NCBI RefSeq assembly: GCF_004323185.1
Contig: NZ_NAPS01000003.1
Span: 206,191 to 270,190, forward strand
Origin: Westiellopsis prolifica IICB1
GTDB taxonomy: Bacteria; Cyanobacteriota; Cyanobacteriia; Cyanobacteriales; Nostocaceae
Direction: 5' to 3'
Length of the DNA stretch: 64,000 nucleotides
Below the pieces are notes generated by a model. The model made no database searches. It saw nothing but the letters and a program-made list of their open reading frames with translations, and was not told the DNA's origin. Shown piece after piece: positions 37,648 through 46,133 of the stretch. Made by a program: the position numbers and the translations under genes. Each line of letters opens with the position of its first letter. Position 1 is the stretch's first letter.

Positions 37648-37884
37648 TGGCTCAGATGTTATGTAGCTGATCTATTAAGTGTCAACGCAAACAAAATAGA
37701 CATTACAGTTCCATTTGACCGTTATGGGCTAGACTCTTCTAGCACCATAGGTATGTTAGCTGACCTCGAAGATTGGTTAGCTCATAGATTGGAACCAACA
37801 CTAGTGTATGATTATCCAACTATCCAAAGCTTGGCTAAACACTTAGATTCCGAACTAAACCAGGAAAGGCATGTAAGCAACTAG
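37567..37884 (+). CDS. Acyl carrier protein partner of the fatty acyl-AMP ligase
   Basis: 105 aa from ATG 37567, behind CTTAAGGAATC; an upstream TTG at 37522 is not needed. A Ser/Thr-rich head (1-18) is followed by one ACP domain with the phosphopantetheine site YGLDSSSTIG (Ser about 58) and the helix end YDYPTIQSLAKHL. This sequence type is found with fatty acyl-AMP ligases (CylB/JamC-like), where the ligase loads a free fatty acid on the ACP. It lies between the P450 and the CylC-like gene, so it probably carries the starter chain during tailoring and priming of the PKS. Confidence 0.9.
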   Translation: MSSSSTQVTSTSSPSPRETFSKEKIQNWLRCYVADLLSVNANKIDITVPFDRYGLDSSSTIGMLADLEDWLAHRLEPTLVYDYPTIQSLAKHLDSELNQERHVSN

Positions 37885-37990
37885 CTGGATGGATAAAATT
37901 CAACATAACAACGATAGCGGCATTATTGTTCCTTTGTGATTTCTGGTCAATTCTCACCAGTTATGTTGATTAGTCTCTACCTACTTCACT

Positions 37991-38037
37991 TTTTTCACAT
38001 ATGTGTTCGTTAGCTAAAATCCCACATATGTGAAAAA
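37991..38037. promoter_or_regulatory. Perfect 15-bp inverted repeat upstream of the CylC-like gene
   Basis: TTTTTCACATATGTG (37991-38005) and CACATATGTGAAAAA (38023-38037) are perfect complements, 17 nt apart. Each arm contains the self-palindrome CACATATGTG. The T-run is on the left and the A-run on the right, the reverse of an intrinsic terminator. It lies 134 nt before the start of the 38171 gene. It is probably an operator pair or an RNA stem controlling the gene, but this is not proven. Confidence 0.6.
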
Positions 38038-38170
38038 TCACCAAAGGTATTGCTGAGTGTTTTCATCTCCTAACTGTTGCCATACTATCGGTCATGTACG
38101 TTAAATGGCATAAGTAAAATTTGAAGCAATTTTGTCCTAATTTATAGTCCAGTCTGAGGTAAAAAGCATT

Positions 38171-39565
38171 ATGTCAGATATTACACAAGAACAAACAACA
38201 GAAAATCAATTTTTTGCATCTGAAAACAAAGAAAAGAGGCATCTCAAAGTTAATGACATTAATTACCGCAACAATATCGAATCTAATTACACTGAAATCA
38301 TCGAAGAGCTAGATAAGAACTACGACTACGCTAGCAATAAAGATTACTACTGGAGCGAGGCAGAGCTTTCACTCCTGTATGGCACCCCACTCTATGAAGC
38401 AGCATCCCCTTCACAAAAATTGGCTCTCAATCATTTGTACTGGACTTCACAGTACGATCATATTGCTGCTAGTGAAGGAAGCACCATTCTTTACAACCAA
38501 GTAACTGCCGGTGTATTTGCTGCCGTTGGTGGTTATACAACTCTCTGTCAAGAGCTGGATCTTGAGACCGAGCAAGAACGATCTCATATCCATGCCTTTC
38601 AAAAAATTTGTTACAAAACAAAGGTTGCTTTGTTGGGAAAGTCCATGCTTGGCAATCATTCAAACAAGGCTTCTGGGCTAACAGATAAGAGCCTAGCTCA
38701 ATACCTGATTCCCGACCAAATCCGTAAATTTCTCAGTTTTGACTGGACGAGTTCACCGTTCTCGAATTATGATGCCTTCCGCTTTGTCACTCAAACAATG
38801 ATGAAAGAACAATCACATTCTTATTCTCTATATTTGAAACAGTTAGAGAAAAAAGGAGAGTTTGTTCCAGCTCCAACAAAAGGTTACTTTGGAGTTGCTT
38901 TACCTCGTCCTCTGCTTCAGTTCTTTACGTTTAACTGGGGAAGTTCAGCGTTTTTAGCTTGCCAGCACTATGCTTATCGCTTCTCTGGCAACATGGGACT
39001 CAAGAACTATGAATATAGTTACTCCAAATACTTTAAGGAGCTAGAGCGAAAGGGTGAGTTTATTCCCATTCCAACAGCTGTCTCACACTATCATTTGTTA
39101 GATGAGTCATTCCACACAACGACTTCTCAACTGATTTCTCGGGATATGTATAAAGATTTTCCCGAACCAACAATTTATGAGAAGTTTGTTGCTAATCAAA
39201 TCATGTCTATGATGCAACGAGGTTTCTTGAATGAACTTTCTGCTGGTCTTCCAGCCACATTCCGCAGAGATGCATTTTTCATGCCTTTATACTATAAGTT
39301 GCTTCGTTCGCCTATCTTTGATATGTCCAAAGAAGAAGCTTTGAATTGGATGGAAAAATGTTTGTGTCAGGAACACGAAGGTTTCCACGTAAATCGCAAG
39401 TACTATGAGCGCCTGCATAGGGATCTTTGCCGATTCACTGAAAATTTAGATTATTTATCGCCGGTGAACCGTGAAATGCAGATTATGGCTTCTGGAGGTT
39501 CAATTCAAGGTGCAATTAAAAACAATATTAAAGAATTTAAGCGCTTTCGTGCATTTGTGAATTGA
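38171..39565 (+). CDS. CylC-like putative dimetal-carboxylate halogenase/oxygenase
   Basis: 464 aa, mostly helical by composition, with no signal peptide or membrane span. No classical halogenase or P450 motif is present. Candidate metal ligands typical of ferritin-like diiron proteins are visible: Glu102 (SEGST), E136RSH, a KEQSH segment, LLDESFHTT (ExxH) and CQEHEGFH. Size, this ligand pattern and the company of a fatty acyl-AMP ligase and a discrete ACP fit the CylC family, whose founding member chlorinates an unactivated carbon of an ACP-bound fatty acid in cylindrocyclophane assembly. A GAGG stretch lies upstream of the ATG. Another diiron oxygenase or desaturase activity is possible, and chlorination is an inference from context. 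Confidence 0.65.
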   Translation: MSDITQEQTTENQFFASENKEKRHLKVNDINYRNNIESNYTEIIEELDKNYDYASNKDYYWSEAELSLLYGTPLYEAASPSQKLALNHLYWTSQYDHIAASEGSTILYNQVTAGVFAAVGGYTTLCQELDLETEQERSHIHAFQKICYKTKVALLGKSMLGNHSNKASGLTDKSLAQYLIPDQIRKFLSFDWTSSPFSNYDAFRFVTQTMMKEQSHSYSLYLKQLEKKGEFVPAPTKGYFGVALPRPLLQFFTFNWGSSAFLACQHYAYRFSGNMGLKNYEYSYSKYFKELERKGEFIPIPTAVSHYHLLDESFHTTTSQLISRDMYKDFPEPTIYEKFVANQIMSMMQRGFLNELSAGLPATFRRDAFFMPLYYKLLRSPIFDMSKEEALNWMEKCLCQEHEGFHVNRKYYERLHRDLCRFTENLDYLSPVNREMQIMASGGSIQGAIKNNIKEFKRFRAFVN

Positions 39566-39733
39566 CTTAGAAAATTTCAGTTTTTAAGTATCAATTTCTA
39601 GGCGTTCCTGAATCAAAGTATGAATCACGCGATTGGGCGGAGGGCAAAACCCTTACCGATAAACACTTAAAGCTTGCTGGCCCTACGGGACCACATCCCC
39701 AAGAAGCCATGTTTTAGATAGTGTATTAAGTAG

Positions 39734-40150
39734 CTAGGTGCAATTAAATATAAAACGTTCCACCGTGTATCCACCAGTTTGACTACGGGCTGTCATGCCC
39801 TCTATCACTGAGATCGCTAAGTCATACTCATTGTCAAACATTTGACCTGCAATTTCATGAGTTTTTAATTGATGCCATTGTGTTTCAATCGGATTCATTT
39901 GTGAACAGTAAGGGGGCAAAAAGAAAATGTATAGTCCAAGTTGCTGCCAACGCTGCCATTGTTGACGCACCAGCTTACTCTTGTGCAGAGAACCATTATC
40001 CTGTACAACTACAGTAATAATTCCGCGTTGGGCTAAAGTTTCAGCAGCTTTTTTTGCTTGTGAATCCATAATTGTAATATAGCTTTTCCCTTCAAATTCC
40101 CCTTGCGCTAATCCGTAATTAAAGCTTTTTCCCGGTTGCCATAATCCCAA
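39734..40150 (-). pseudogene. IS630-family transposase, C-terminal fragment
   Basis: The 138 codons correspond to the C-terminal half of an IS630-type DDE transposase: VVVQDNGSLHKSK (second catalytic Asp), FLPPYCSQMNPIETQWHQLK (final Glu) and the usual tail. The N-terminal helix-turn-helix part and first Asp are missing. The fragment begins 18 nt before the fatty acyl-AMP ligase start on the other strand, so the element was truncated there. It is not expected to be mobile on its own. Confidence 0.85.
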
Positions 40151-40168
40151 TATAGGGAATCAAAAACA

Positions 40169-41977
40169 ATGACTTCTGTTCTTACACTTTCTCCCACTCT
40201 ACCAAGTCATATAATTAGTTTAGTAGACCTTCTGTGTTACAGAGCGCAATATCAACCCGAACAGATAGCATATATTTTTTTACAGGATGAAGAAATAGAA
40301 GCTGCTCGACTGACTTATCAGGAGTTGGATAGGAAGGCTCGATCAATCGCGGCTCACTTGCAATTCTTAGGTGTTGCTCATGAACGGGCTCTATTGCTAT
40401 ATCCACCAGGCTTAGAATTTATAACTGCTTTCTTTGGATGTCTTTATGCTGATGTTATAGCTATCCCAGGTTATCCACCTCGACCAAATCGCTCTATGTC
40501 TAGATTGGAGGCAATTGTTGCTGATGCTGATGCATCGATTGTGTTGACGACTGCATCTCTATTAGAAAGTATAGAGCGTCGGTTTGCTGAAGTTCCTGGG
40601 TTAGCTGCATTGCGTTGGGTACCCACTTGTAAAATAGCGAATCATCTATCATCTGCTTGGCAGAAAGCAACCGTCAGCAGTGATAGTTTGGCGTTTCTTC
40701 AGTATACGTCCGGTTCCACGGGAAATCCAAAAGGTGTAATGGTCAGTCATGGTAATTTACTCTCTACCTCAGCAGATCTTGATCTGGGATGGGTGCATAC
40801 CTCAGAGAGCATAATGGTGACATGGTTGCCGACCTTCCACGATATGGGATTAATCTATGGCGTACTCCAACCCTTGTATAAAGGCTTTCCAGCCTATATG
40901 ATGGCACCCTTATCTTTCTTACAGAGACCATATCTTTGGCTAAAGGCGATTTCACGCTTGCGAGCAACCCACAGTGCTGCTCCTAACTTTGCCTATGATC
41001 TCTGCATTCGTAGGATCAGCCCGGAGCAGCGTGCCACTTTGGATCTTAGCAGCTGGTATATGGCTCTTAATGGTGCTGAACCAGTCAGAGCAGATGTCCT
41101 CGAACAGTTTGCTGAAACCTTCAAAACTTGCGGTTTTAACAGAACAGCCTTCTGTCCCGGCTATGGTTTAGCTGAAGCTTCATTGAAGGTGAGTGCTGTC
41201 CGAAAGGGAGATAGTCCAACGTTCTATGGAGTTGAGGCAGAAGCGCTAGAACAAAATCAAGTGGTAGAAGCTTCTAAATCCTACCAAAATGTGAAAACTC
41301 TAGTGGGATGTGGATATAGTGAGATTGATGCCAAAATTGCGATCATTAACCCTAAAACGTTGACGTGTTCTGCTCCCAAAGAAGTAGGTGAGATTTGGGT
41401 ATCCAGTGCAAGTGTAGCCCAAGGCTACTGGAACCGCTCCAAGGAAACAGAACAAACCTTTCATGCTTATCTAAAAGATACTGGTGAGGGTCCATTCCTA
41501 CGCACAGGAGATCTTGGTTTCTTAAAAGACGGTGAGCTTTTTGTTACGGGTCGAATCAAGGATATAATTATCATTCGAGGTCGTAACTATTATCCTCAAG
41601 ATATTGAACTGACAATTGAACGAAGTCATCCAGCATTACGGCCAAGTTGTAGTATAGCTTTTACCATTGAGGCTCAGGGTCAGGAACGGCTAGTGGTTGT
41701 TCAGGAAGTAGAAAGAAGCTACCTACGTAAATTGGATATGGAAGAAGTTGTGGGAAATATATATCAAGCTCTTCAAGTTGAACATGAGTTAGAAGTTTTT
41801 GCGATCGTATTGCTTAAAACTGGAAATATTCCTAAAACTTCTAGTGGTAAAGTTCAGCGTCAAACTTGTAAAGCAATGTTTTTGGAAGGTAAGCTGGATG
41901 TTGTACATCTAGCATCTAGAGGAGAATTGCAAACCTCGGGAGTACAGCTTATTTATAACCCACATTCCGCATCCTAA
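40169..41977 (+). CDS. Fatty acyl-AMP ligase (FAAL)
   Basis: 602 aa, stand-alone. It activates a free fatty acid as the acyl-adenylate and passes it to an ACP. The A-type motifs are YTSGSTGNPKG (about 178), the FAAL-typical TWLPTFHDMGLIYG, GYGLAEAS, RTGDLGF and the C-terminal IPKTSSGKVQRQ, whose Lys is needed for adenylation. The length and the N-terminal half fit FAALs rather than acyl-CoA ligases. It should work with the ACP at 37567 and supply the starter acyl chain. Only 18 nt separate its ATG from an IS630 fragment, and no clear ribosome site beyond AGGGAATC is visible, so expression may depend on read-through or on a promoter inside the remnant. Confidence 0.95.
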   Translation: MTSVLTLSPTLPSHIISLVDLLCYRAQYQPEQIAYIFLQDEEIEAARLTYQELDRKARSIAAHLQFLGVAHERALLLYPPGLEFITAFFGCLYADVIAIPGYPPRPNRSMSRLEAIVADADASIVLTTASLLESIERRFAEVPGLAALRWVPTCKIANHLSSAWQKATVSSDSLAFLQYTSGSTGNPKGVMVSHGNLLSTSADLDLGWVHTSESIMVTWLPTFHDMGLIYGVLQPLYKGFPAYMMAPLSFLQRPYLWLKAISRLRATHSAAPNFAYDLCIRRISPEQRATLDLSSWYMALNGAEPVRADVLEQFAETFKTCGFNRTAFCPGYGLAEASLKVSAVRKGDSPTFYGVEAEALEQNQVVEASKSYQNVKTLVGCGYSEIDAKIAIINPKTLTCSAPKEVGEIWVSSASVAQGYWNRSKETEQTFHAYLKDTGEGPFLRTGDLGFLKDGELFVTGRIKDIIIIRGRNYYPQDIELTIERSHPALRPSCSIAFTIEAQGQERLVVVQEVERSYLRKLDMEEVVGNIYQALQVEHELEVFAIVLLKTGNIPKTSSGKVQRQTCKAMFLEGKLDVVHLASRGELQTSGVQLIYNPHSAS

Positions 41978-42489
41978 CTGTCACACATCAACAAAAAGTC
42001 GCTTGAGTAGTACATGGTAACTAAGATAGAAGTAAGAGAAAGTAGGCTTAATAAATAAGAATTAGCATGAAGCTGGAAATTGGATGAGAAAGTGAAGTTT
42101 TGTGACAAAGACAAAAGAAAGAGAAAACTTCATAGTTAAAAAATAATTGATAACAAAAATATAAATGATTTAATAACAACAGATGTCGATTAACAGGATA
42201 GTTGTCGTCGTTAACCCCACGAGATGTGCAACGCCTTAAATAAATAAGGATAGAAGAGATCAGTACTTGTGACAGGTTACTCGCGAACCGCTAGAGCGTC
42301 GAGCCAGTAATATATATTGACAAAAATATAATTATGTAATTGCGGTCAAAACGCCCATTTGTGGCTAAATTTTTAGGTCTGGTTAAGAGCGATCGCATTC
42401 AAACTGAGCACCCAAAAGTTCGATCTACGATGCAATGGGTTGCCAGAAAGATTACCCCAACCAGGATCACCAAAAGTGGGAAAGAACCG
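41978..42489. other. 512-nt gap between the two convergent gene clusters
   Basis: AT-rich, no supported gene. It contains a 9-bp inverted repeat (TGAAGTTTT 42093-42101 / AAAACTTCA 42124-42132), too widely spaced to call a terminator, and the repeated TGTCG...TTAAC motifs at 42184-42215. A short plus-strand frame at 42340-42543 was not accepted as a gene. Confidence 0.6.
42184..42215. repeat. Repeated TGTCG..TTAAC motifs, possible old transposon end
   Basis: TGTCGATTAAC (42184-42194) and TGTCGTCGTTAAC (42203-42215) are followed by CCCCACGAG...GCAACGCCTTAA. From memory this resembles the repeat-rich ends of cyanobacterial Tn7-like / CAST-type elements (TGTCGTCG...TTAAC blocks). No transposition genes are in the window, so this would be a relic. 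Low confidence. Confidence 0.3.
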
Positions 42490-43365
42490 CTATATTATCT
42501 CATCAAAAGTAGTATCAACAGAGACTTCAGTCCAAGCATCTAATTCAGTTTTAACTGAATACAGCTTGGTATTAATAGCAGAAATTGCATCTTCTCCTAG
42601 TACTAATCTTAGTGGTGGGTGATCACTATCAACTGCTTTCATCATTGCTAGAGCTGCTTTTTTAGGATCACCTGGTTCGTTAAACTCCAATTTCATATTT
42701 AGGATATCTCGTGCATCTTGACGCATAGTACCAATCACTGTTTCATAGTCATCAATTTGCATATCACTTATGACCAGAGAACGTTTGACAAAATCTGTAC
42801 GAAATGCACCAGGTTCAACAATTATGATTTTGATACCCAACGGTGTAACTTCCTGAGCTAATGCTTCAGAAATACCTTCAATTGCAAATTTAGTACCATT
42901 ATAAATTCCTGTGCCAGCATAGGACACAAAACCACCCACTGATGAGATATTCATAATGTGTCCACTGCCTTGTTTTCGCATATGAGGTAGTACTGTTCGT
43001 AGCACTTCTAAAACAGCAAAAAAGTTTGTTTCAAACTGATGACGAACTTCTTCATTGCTGACTTCTTCTATTGCTCCTAAAACACCATATCCAGCATTAT
43101 TAACAAGTACATCAATGCGCCCAAAATTGATAATTGCTTGTTTTACCGCTTCCCTTATCTGTTCAGATTTAGTGACATCAAGTTGCACCGCTAATGTTTG
43201 ATTTGGAAAACTTGCTGCTAAATCTTCTATCTGCTCTAGATTCCTTGCGGTTAGCACCACAATCTCACCCCGATCAAGCACTGTTTCTGCTAATGCTCGA
43301 CCTAAACCCTTTGAGCTACCAGTAATAAACCATACACGTTTTTGAGGAATTGAGGACGTCATCAT
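42490..43365 (-). CDS. Short-chain dehydrogenase/reductase
   Basis: 291 aa. Classical SDR with TGSSKGLG (about 14-21), NNAGYG, NISSVGG with Ser, and YNGTK (Tyr about 155, Lys about 159), all intact. The start is ATG 43365 behind an AAAGGGATAA site; an in-frame ATG precedes directly, giving MM. It is the last gene of the minus-strand cluster, 17 nt downstream of MbtH. It may tailor a hydroxyl or keto group of the product, but the substrate is not readable. A housekeeping SDR caught at the cluster end is the alternative. Confidence 0.9.
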   Translation of the reverse strand: MMTSSIPQKRVWFITGSSKGLGRALAETVLDRGEIVVLTARNLEQIEDLAASFPNQTLAVQLDVTKSEQIREAVKQAIINFGRIDVLVNNAGYGVLGAIEEVSNEEVRHQFETNFFAVLEVLRTVLPHMRKQGSGHIMNISSVGGFVSYAGTGIYNGTKFAIEGISEALAQEVTPLGIKIIIVEPGAFRTDFVKRSLVISDMQIDDYETVIGTMRQDARDILNMKLEFNEPGDPKKAALAMMKAVDSDHPPLRLVLGEDAISAINTKLYSVKTELDAWTEVSVDTTFDEII

Positions 43366-43382
43366 AAAAATTATCCCTTTAC

Positions 43383-43610
43383 TTATTGGTGGTTATCAGC
43401 CATTTCCTGCATCTTTTTGCGGAGACTAAGCGGTCTCATGTCAATCCATACTTCTTTGATATAGCTCAGACACTCTTGCTTCAAACCGTTTTTTCCCACA
43501 TCTTTCCAACCAAGAGGATTTTCACGGTCAGATGGCCAAATAGAGTATTGTTCTTCGTGATTTATAACTACTTTGTAAATTGTTGTGTCTTCTTTATCGT
43601 CTTGATACAT
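43383..43610 (-). CDS. MbtH-like protein (NRPS adenylation chaperone)
   Basis: 75 aa with the full MbtH signature: [38 protein letters not shown]. Proteins of this family bind adenylation domains and support their folding or activity. It lies in the same minus-strand row as the NRPS at 48959 and probably serves that A domain, and possibly also the glycine-activating NRPS of the plus-strand cluster, which has no MbtH of its own in the window. Confidence 0.97.
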   Translation of the reverse strand: MYQDDKEDTTIYKVVINHEEQYSIWPSDRENPLGWKDVGKNGLKQECLSYIKEVWIDMRPLSLRKKMQEMADNHQ

Positions 43611-43648
43611 AATTGACCTGCTAATTTTGGTTAGTTATACTTTTATCG

Positions 43649-45022
43649 CTATTTGCTGTTTTTTACTCTGAGCAAATTTAAATTTTGAAATTCCAAAAAT
43701 GTTAATACAATCACAAGTAACATAAACAAAATATCTGCAAGCAGCATCCCATAATATATACCTCTGATACCTAAGATTTTGGAAAATAAAATCACCATTG
43801 GCACAGTTAAAACTATGCTCCTTAACAATATTACTAATAGCACCATTTTACCTTTCCCTATAGATAAAAAAAGAGTATTGCTAAAGAATGCCAAAGGCCA
43901 GACAGGAATTAATATACTCAAGATAATAAAATTCAGTATATCATCTTGGGTAAAGTTAACATCTGGTAGAATCAGACCCAAAAATGTTTTTGGTAATAAT
44001 TGTAAAGGCAACCAAATCAATATTGACAAAATAGTTCCAATGATTGCAAAAGTTAAATATGATTTTTTGACTCTTTGATAATTTTGTGCGCCATAATTCA
44101 TCCCAATTATAGGTTGTAATGCTTGGGAAAAACCAATGATGGGAATAAATACAAAGGAAGATACTTTTACCGTTGCTCCAAAGAAGGCAATATCACTATT
44201 TGTACCATAATAAGAAATCAAGTTAAAAACTACGAAATCTTGAAGTAATATTGTGAATGGATAAAATAGTTCTGATATTCCTACTGATAAGATTGCACGC
44301 ATTATATCTATGGCGATCGCTCTTTTTTGGAAAATGACAGAAACCGATGTTTTTCCAAAAATAAAATAGGCTAAATTAGTAATACTATAGATAATCATTG
44401 CTATAACCGTAGCAAGAGCTATTCCTTGTGTCTCCCAATTAAATAAACTGATAAATATATAATTCAGAAAAATATTAATAATAACAAACAGCCAATCAAA
44501 TATTGTAGTTAACTTAATATTGCCTTCTGATTTAATGACCCGACTACAAGCTTCTGCTAATATCAAAAATACTGAGCCTAGTATATAAGTTTTAAAGTAT
44601 TTTGTGCCTTCTAAAGCAACTTCACCTGTGCCTCCCATAAATAAAATTAATTCTTTTCCAAAACTGTAACCAATAATAGTAATTGAAAATGCGATCGCAA
44701 CACTCATCACTATTAAATTAGTAAATATTTTAGATTGAGTTTTGGTATCTCTAGAACCAATCGCTCGACTGAGAACAGAAGCAGAGCCAACCCCAATAGA
44801 GAGAGCAAACCCATTTATTATACTTGTCAACGGCAATGCGAGTGAAATGCCAGCTAAAGCATTTTCACCAAGAAATCGTCCTGCAAATAAAGCATCAATA
44901 AAAGTATTTAAACTTAGCATCAATACTCCTAGTGTACTAGGAATTGAAAACTTAAACATCAATTTAACAAGATTAGCTTGCAGAATTTCATTGGTGATTT
45001 TATTTTGTTGATAGTCAGTCAT
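43649..45022 (-). CDS. MATE-family efflux transporter
   Basis: 457 aa polytopic membrane protein. Its many hydrophobic segments and the repeat layout (LMFKFSIPSTLGVLMLSLNTFIDALFAGRFLG in the first half and a similar half later) are typical of MATE multidrug/product exporters driven by ion gradients. The length is as expected. It sits between the SDR-like gene and MbtH. It is the only transporter in the window and the best candidate for export or self-protection. AT-rich relative to the PKS genes. Confidence 0.9.
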   Translation of the reverse strand: MTDYQQNKITNEILQANLVKLMFKFSIPSTLGVLMLSLNTFIDALFAGRFLGENALAGISLALPLTSIINGFALSIGVGSASVLSRAIGSRDTKTQSKIFTNLIVMSVAIAFSITIIGYSFGKELILFMGGTGEVALEGTKYFKTYILGSVFLILAEACSRVIKSEGNIKLTTIFDWLFVIINIFLNYIFISLFNWETQGIALATVIAMIIYSITNLAYFIFGKTSVSVIFQKRAIAIDIMRAILSVGISELFYPFTILLQDFVVFNLISYYGTNSDIAFFGATVKVSSFVFIPIIGFSQALQPIIGMNYGAQNYQRVKKSYLTFAIIGTILSILIWLPLQLLPKTFLGLILPDVNFTQDDILNFIILSILIPVWPLAFFSNTLFLSIGKGKMVLLVILLRSIVLTVPMVILFSKILGIRGIYYGMLLADILFMLLVIVLTFLEFQNLNLLRVKNSK

Positions 45023-45074
45023 ATTTTATTGATCATATTTTATATTGCAATCAAATCAAATCAAAAATATATAA

Positions 45075-45962
45075 TTAATCCAACCCCATTCCTTTTCGCA
45101 TATTCTGATAAAAATTATCATAAAAATATTGATGCGGCACTAATCTTTTATACAAAGCATACAAATTAAGACGCCATGATGATTGCACGACGAAATATTG
45201 TCTTTTAGGTTTGGAAGCTGACAAAGCTTGCAAAATTGTATTTGCTACTTTTTCAGGTGGTAAACCTGCGCTACGATTGTCTTCTACCGAACCTTGCATA
45301 TATATTTTGTAATTCTTGCCATAGATCGCTTTTATTTCCGGTGACATCTTTGCAAGTGTTTGCTGATAATTAGCTTCTACCTTATCAGCCTGTTCTGGGG
45401 TTACTATTCCTGCTGGTAATATGGAAATAACCTCAATTCCACTAGAATATAATTCCATTCGTAAAGAATCCGTAAGTGCTTCAATGGCAAATTTGGAAGC
45501 AGATAAAAGACTTCTATAAGGTAGAGCTAATCTGCCACAAATTGCACTGACATTGATGATACGACCTTTGGCTTTTCTTATTAATGGTAAGAATGCTTGT
45601 ATGACTGCAATTTGTCCAATAACATTGACTTCAAAATTAAATCGAATATCATCTATAGGAATACATTCTAATGGTCCATCTACCGCTACAACTGCGTTAT
45701 TAATTAATGCGAGTAATCCTTCATCACCAACCGCTAGTGAAACAAATCCCAATGCAGATTTAATTTCTTCGGCTTTTGTGATGTCCATGATTATGGGTGT
45801 TAAATCACCAAATGCAACCTGTTTTAGTGACTCTGCATCTTTTTGTGTGCGGACTCCAGCAAAAACGCGATATCCCTGCTTGGCAAGTGAAAGTGCGGTT
45901 ACTCGACCTAAACCAGTGGATGTCCCTGTAATGACGACTGCACCTTTATGATTCTGATTCAT
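45075..45962 (-). CDS. SDR-fold protein lacking the catalytic Tyr
   Basis: 295 aa from ATG 45962, which has a good GGAGGAA site 6 nt upstream; a TTG five codons earlier is less likely. The cofactor motif TGTSTGLG is intact, but two family motifs are changed: NNAG reads NNAV, and the catalytic YxxxK reads LSASK, with Leu where Tyr is expected while Lys is kept. Its overall sequence resembles retinol-dehydrogenase-type SDRs. It may be a non-catalytic or altered enzyme, or use another residue. It lies between the tandem P450s and the MATE gene. Confidence 0.85.
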   Translation of the reverse strand: MNQNHKGAVVITGTSTGLGRVTALSLAKQGYRVFAGVRTQKDAESLKQVAFGDLTPIIMDITKAEEIKSALGFVSLAVGDEGLLALINNAVVAVDGPLECIPIDDIRFNFEVNVIGQIAVIQAFLPLIRKAKGRIINVSAICGRLALPYRSLLSASKFAIEALTDSLRMELYSSGIEVISILPAGIVTPEQADKVEANYQQTLAKMSPEIKAIYGKNYKIYMQGSVEDNRSAGLPPEKVANTILQALSASKPKRQYFVVQSSWRLNLYALYKRLVPHQYFYDNFYQNMRKGMGLD

Positions 45963-46133
45963 ACTGATTTCCTCCAAGACATAAGTAAACCGAACAAAAA
46001 ACTAAATCAAGAAAAATATCTGGCGAATATAATTTCGCCGCTACACAAACATAGCCGACTACCTAGATTACAATAAGTCTGAGTTTGTGGGGATTGTAAA
46101 CATTTGAGATGCTGCTAATTTTTGTGGCTTTCC

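Noticed and set aside
1-41977. Assignment to a named cyanobacterial product
   Set aside because: The FAAL-ACP-CylC group and the HMGS cassette each occur in several pathways, and the full domain order does not match one I can name with certainty.
42093-42132. Inverted repeat TGAAGTTTT/AAAACTTCA as a terminator between convergent clusters
   Set aside because: The 22-nt spacer and lack of GC in the stem make it weak.
42340-42543. Plus-strand open frame of 67 codons between the clusters
   Set aside because: It has no ATG start (only TTG), no ribosome site and no recognisable domain, and it runs into the end of the opposing SDR gene.
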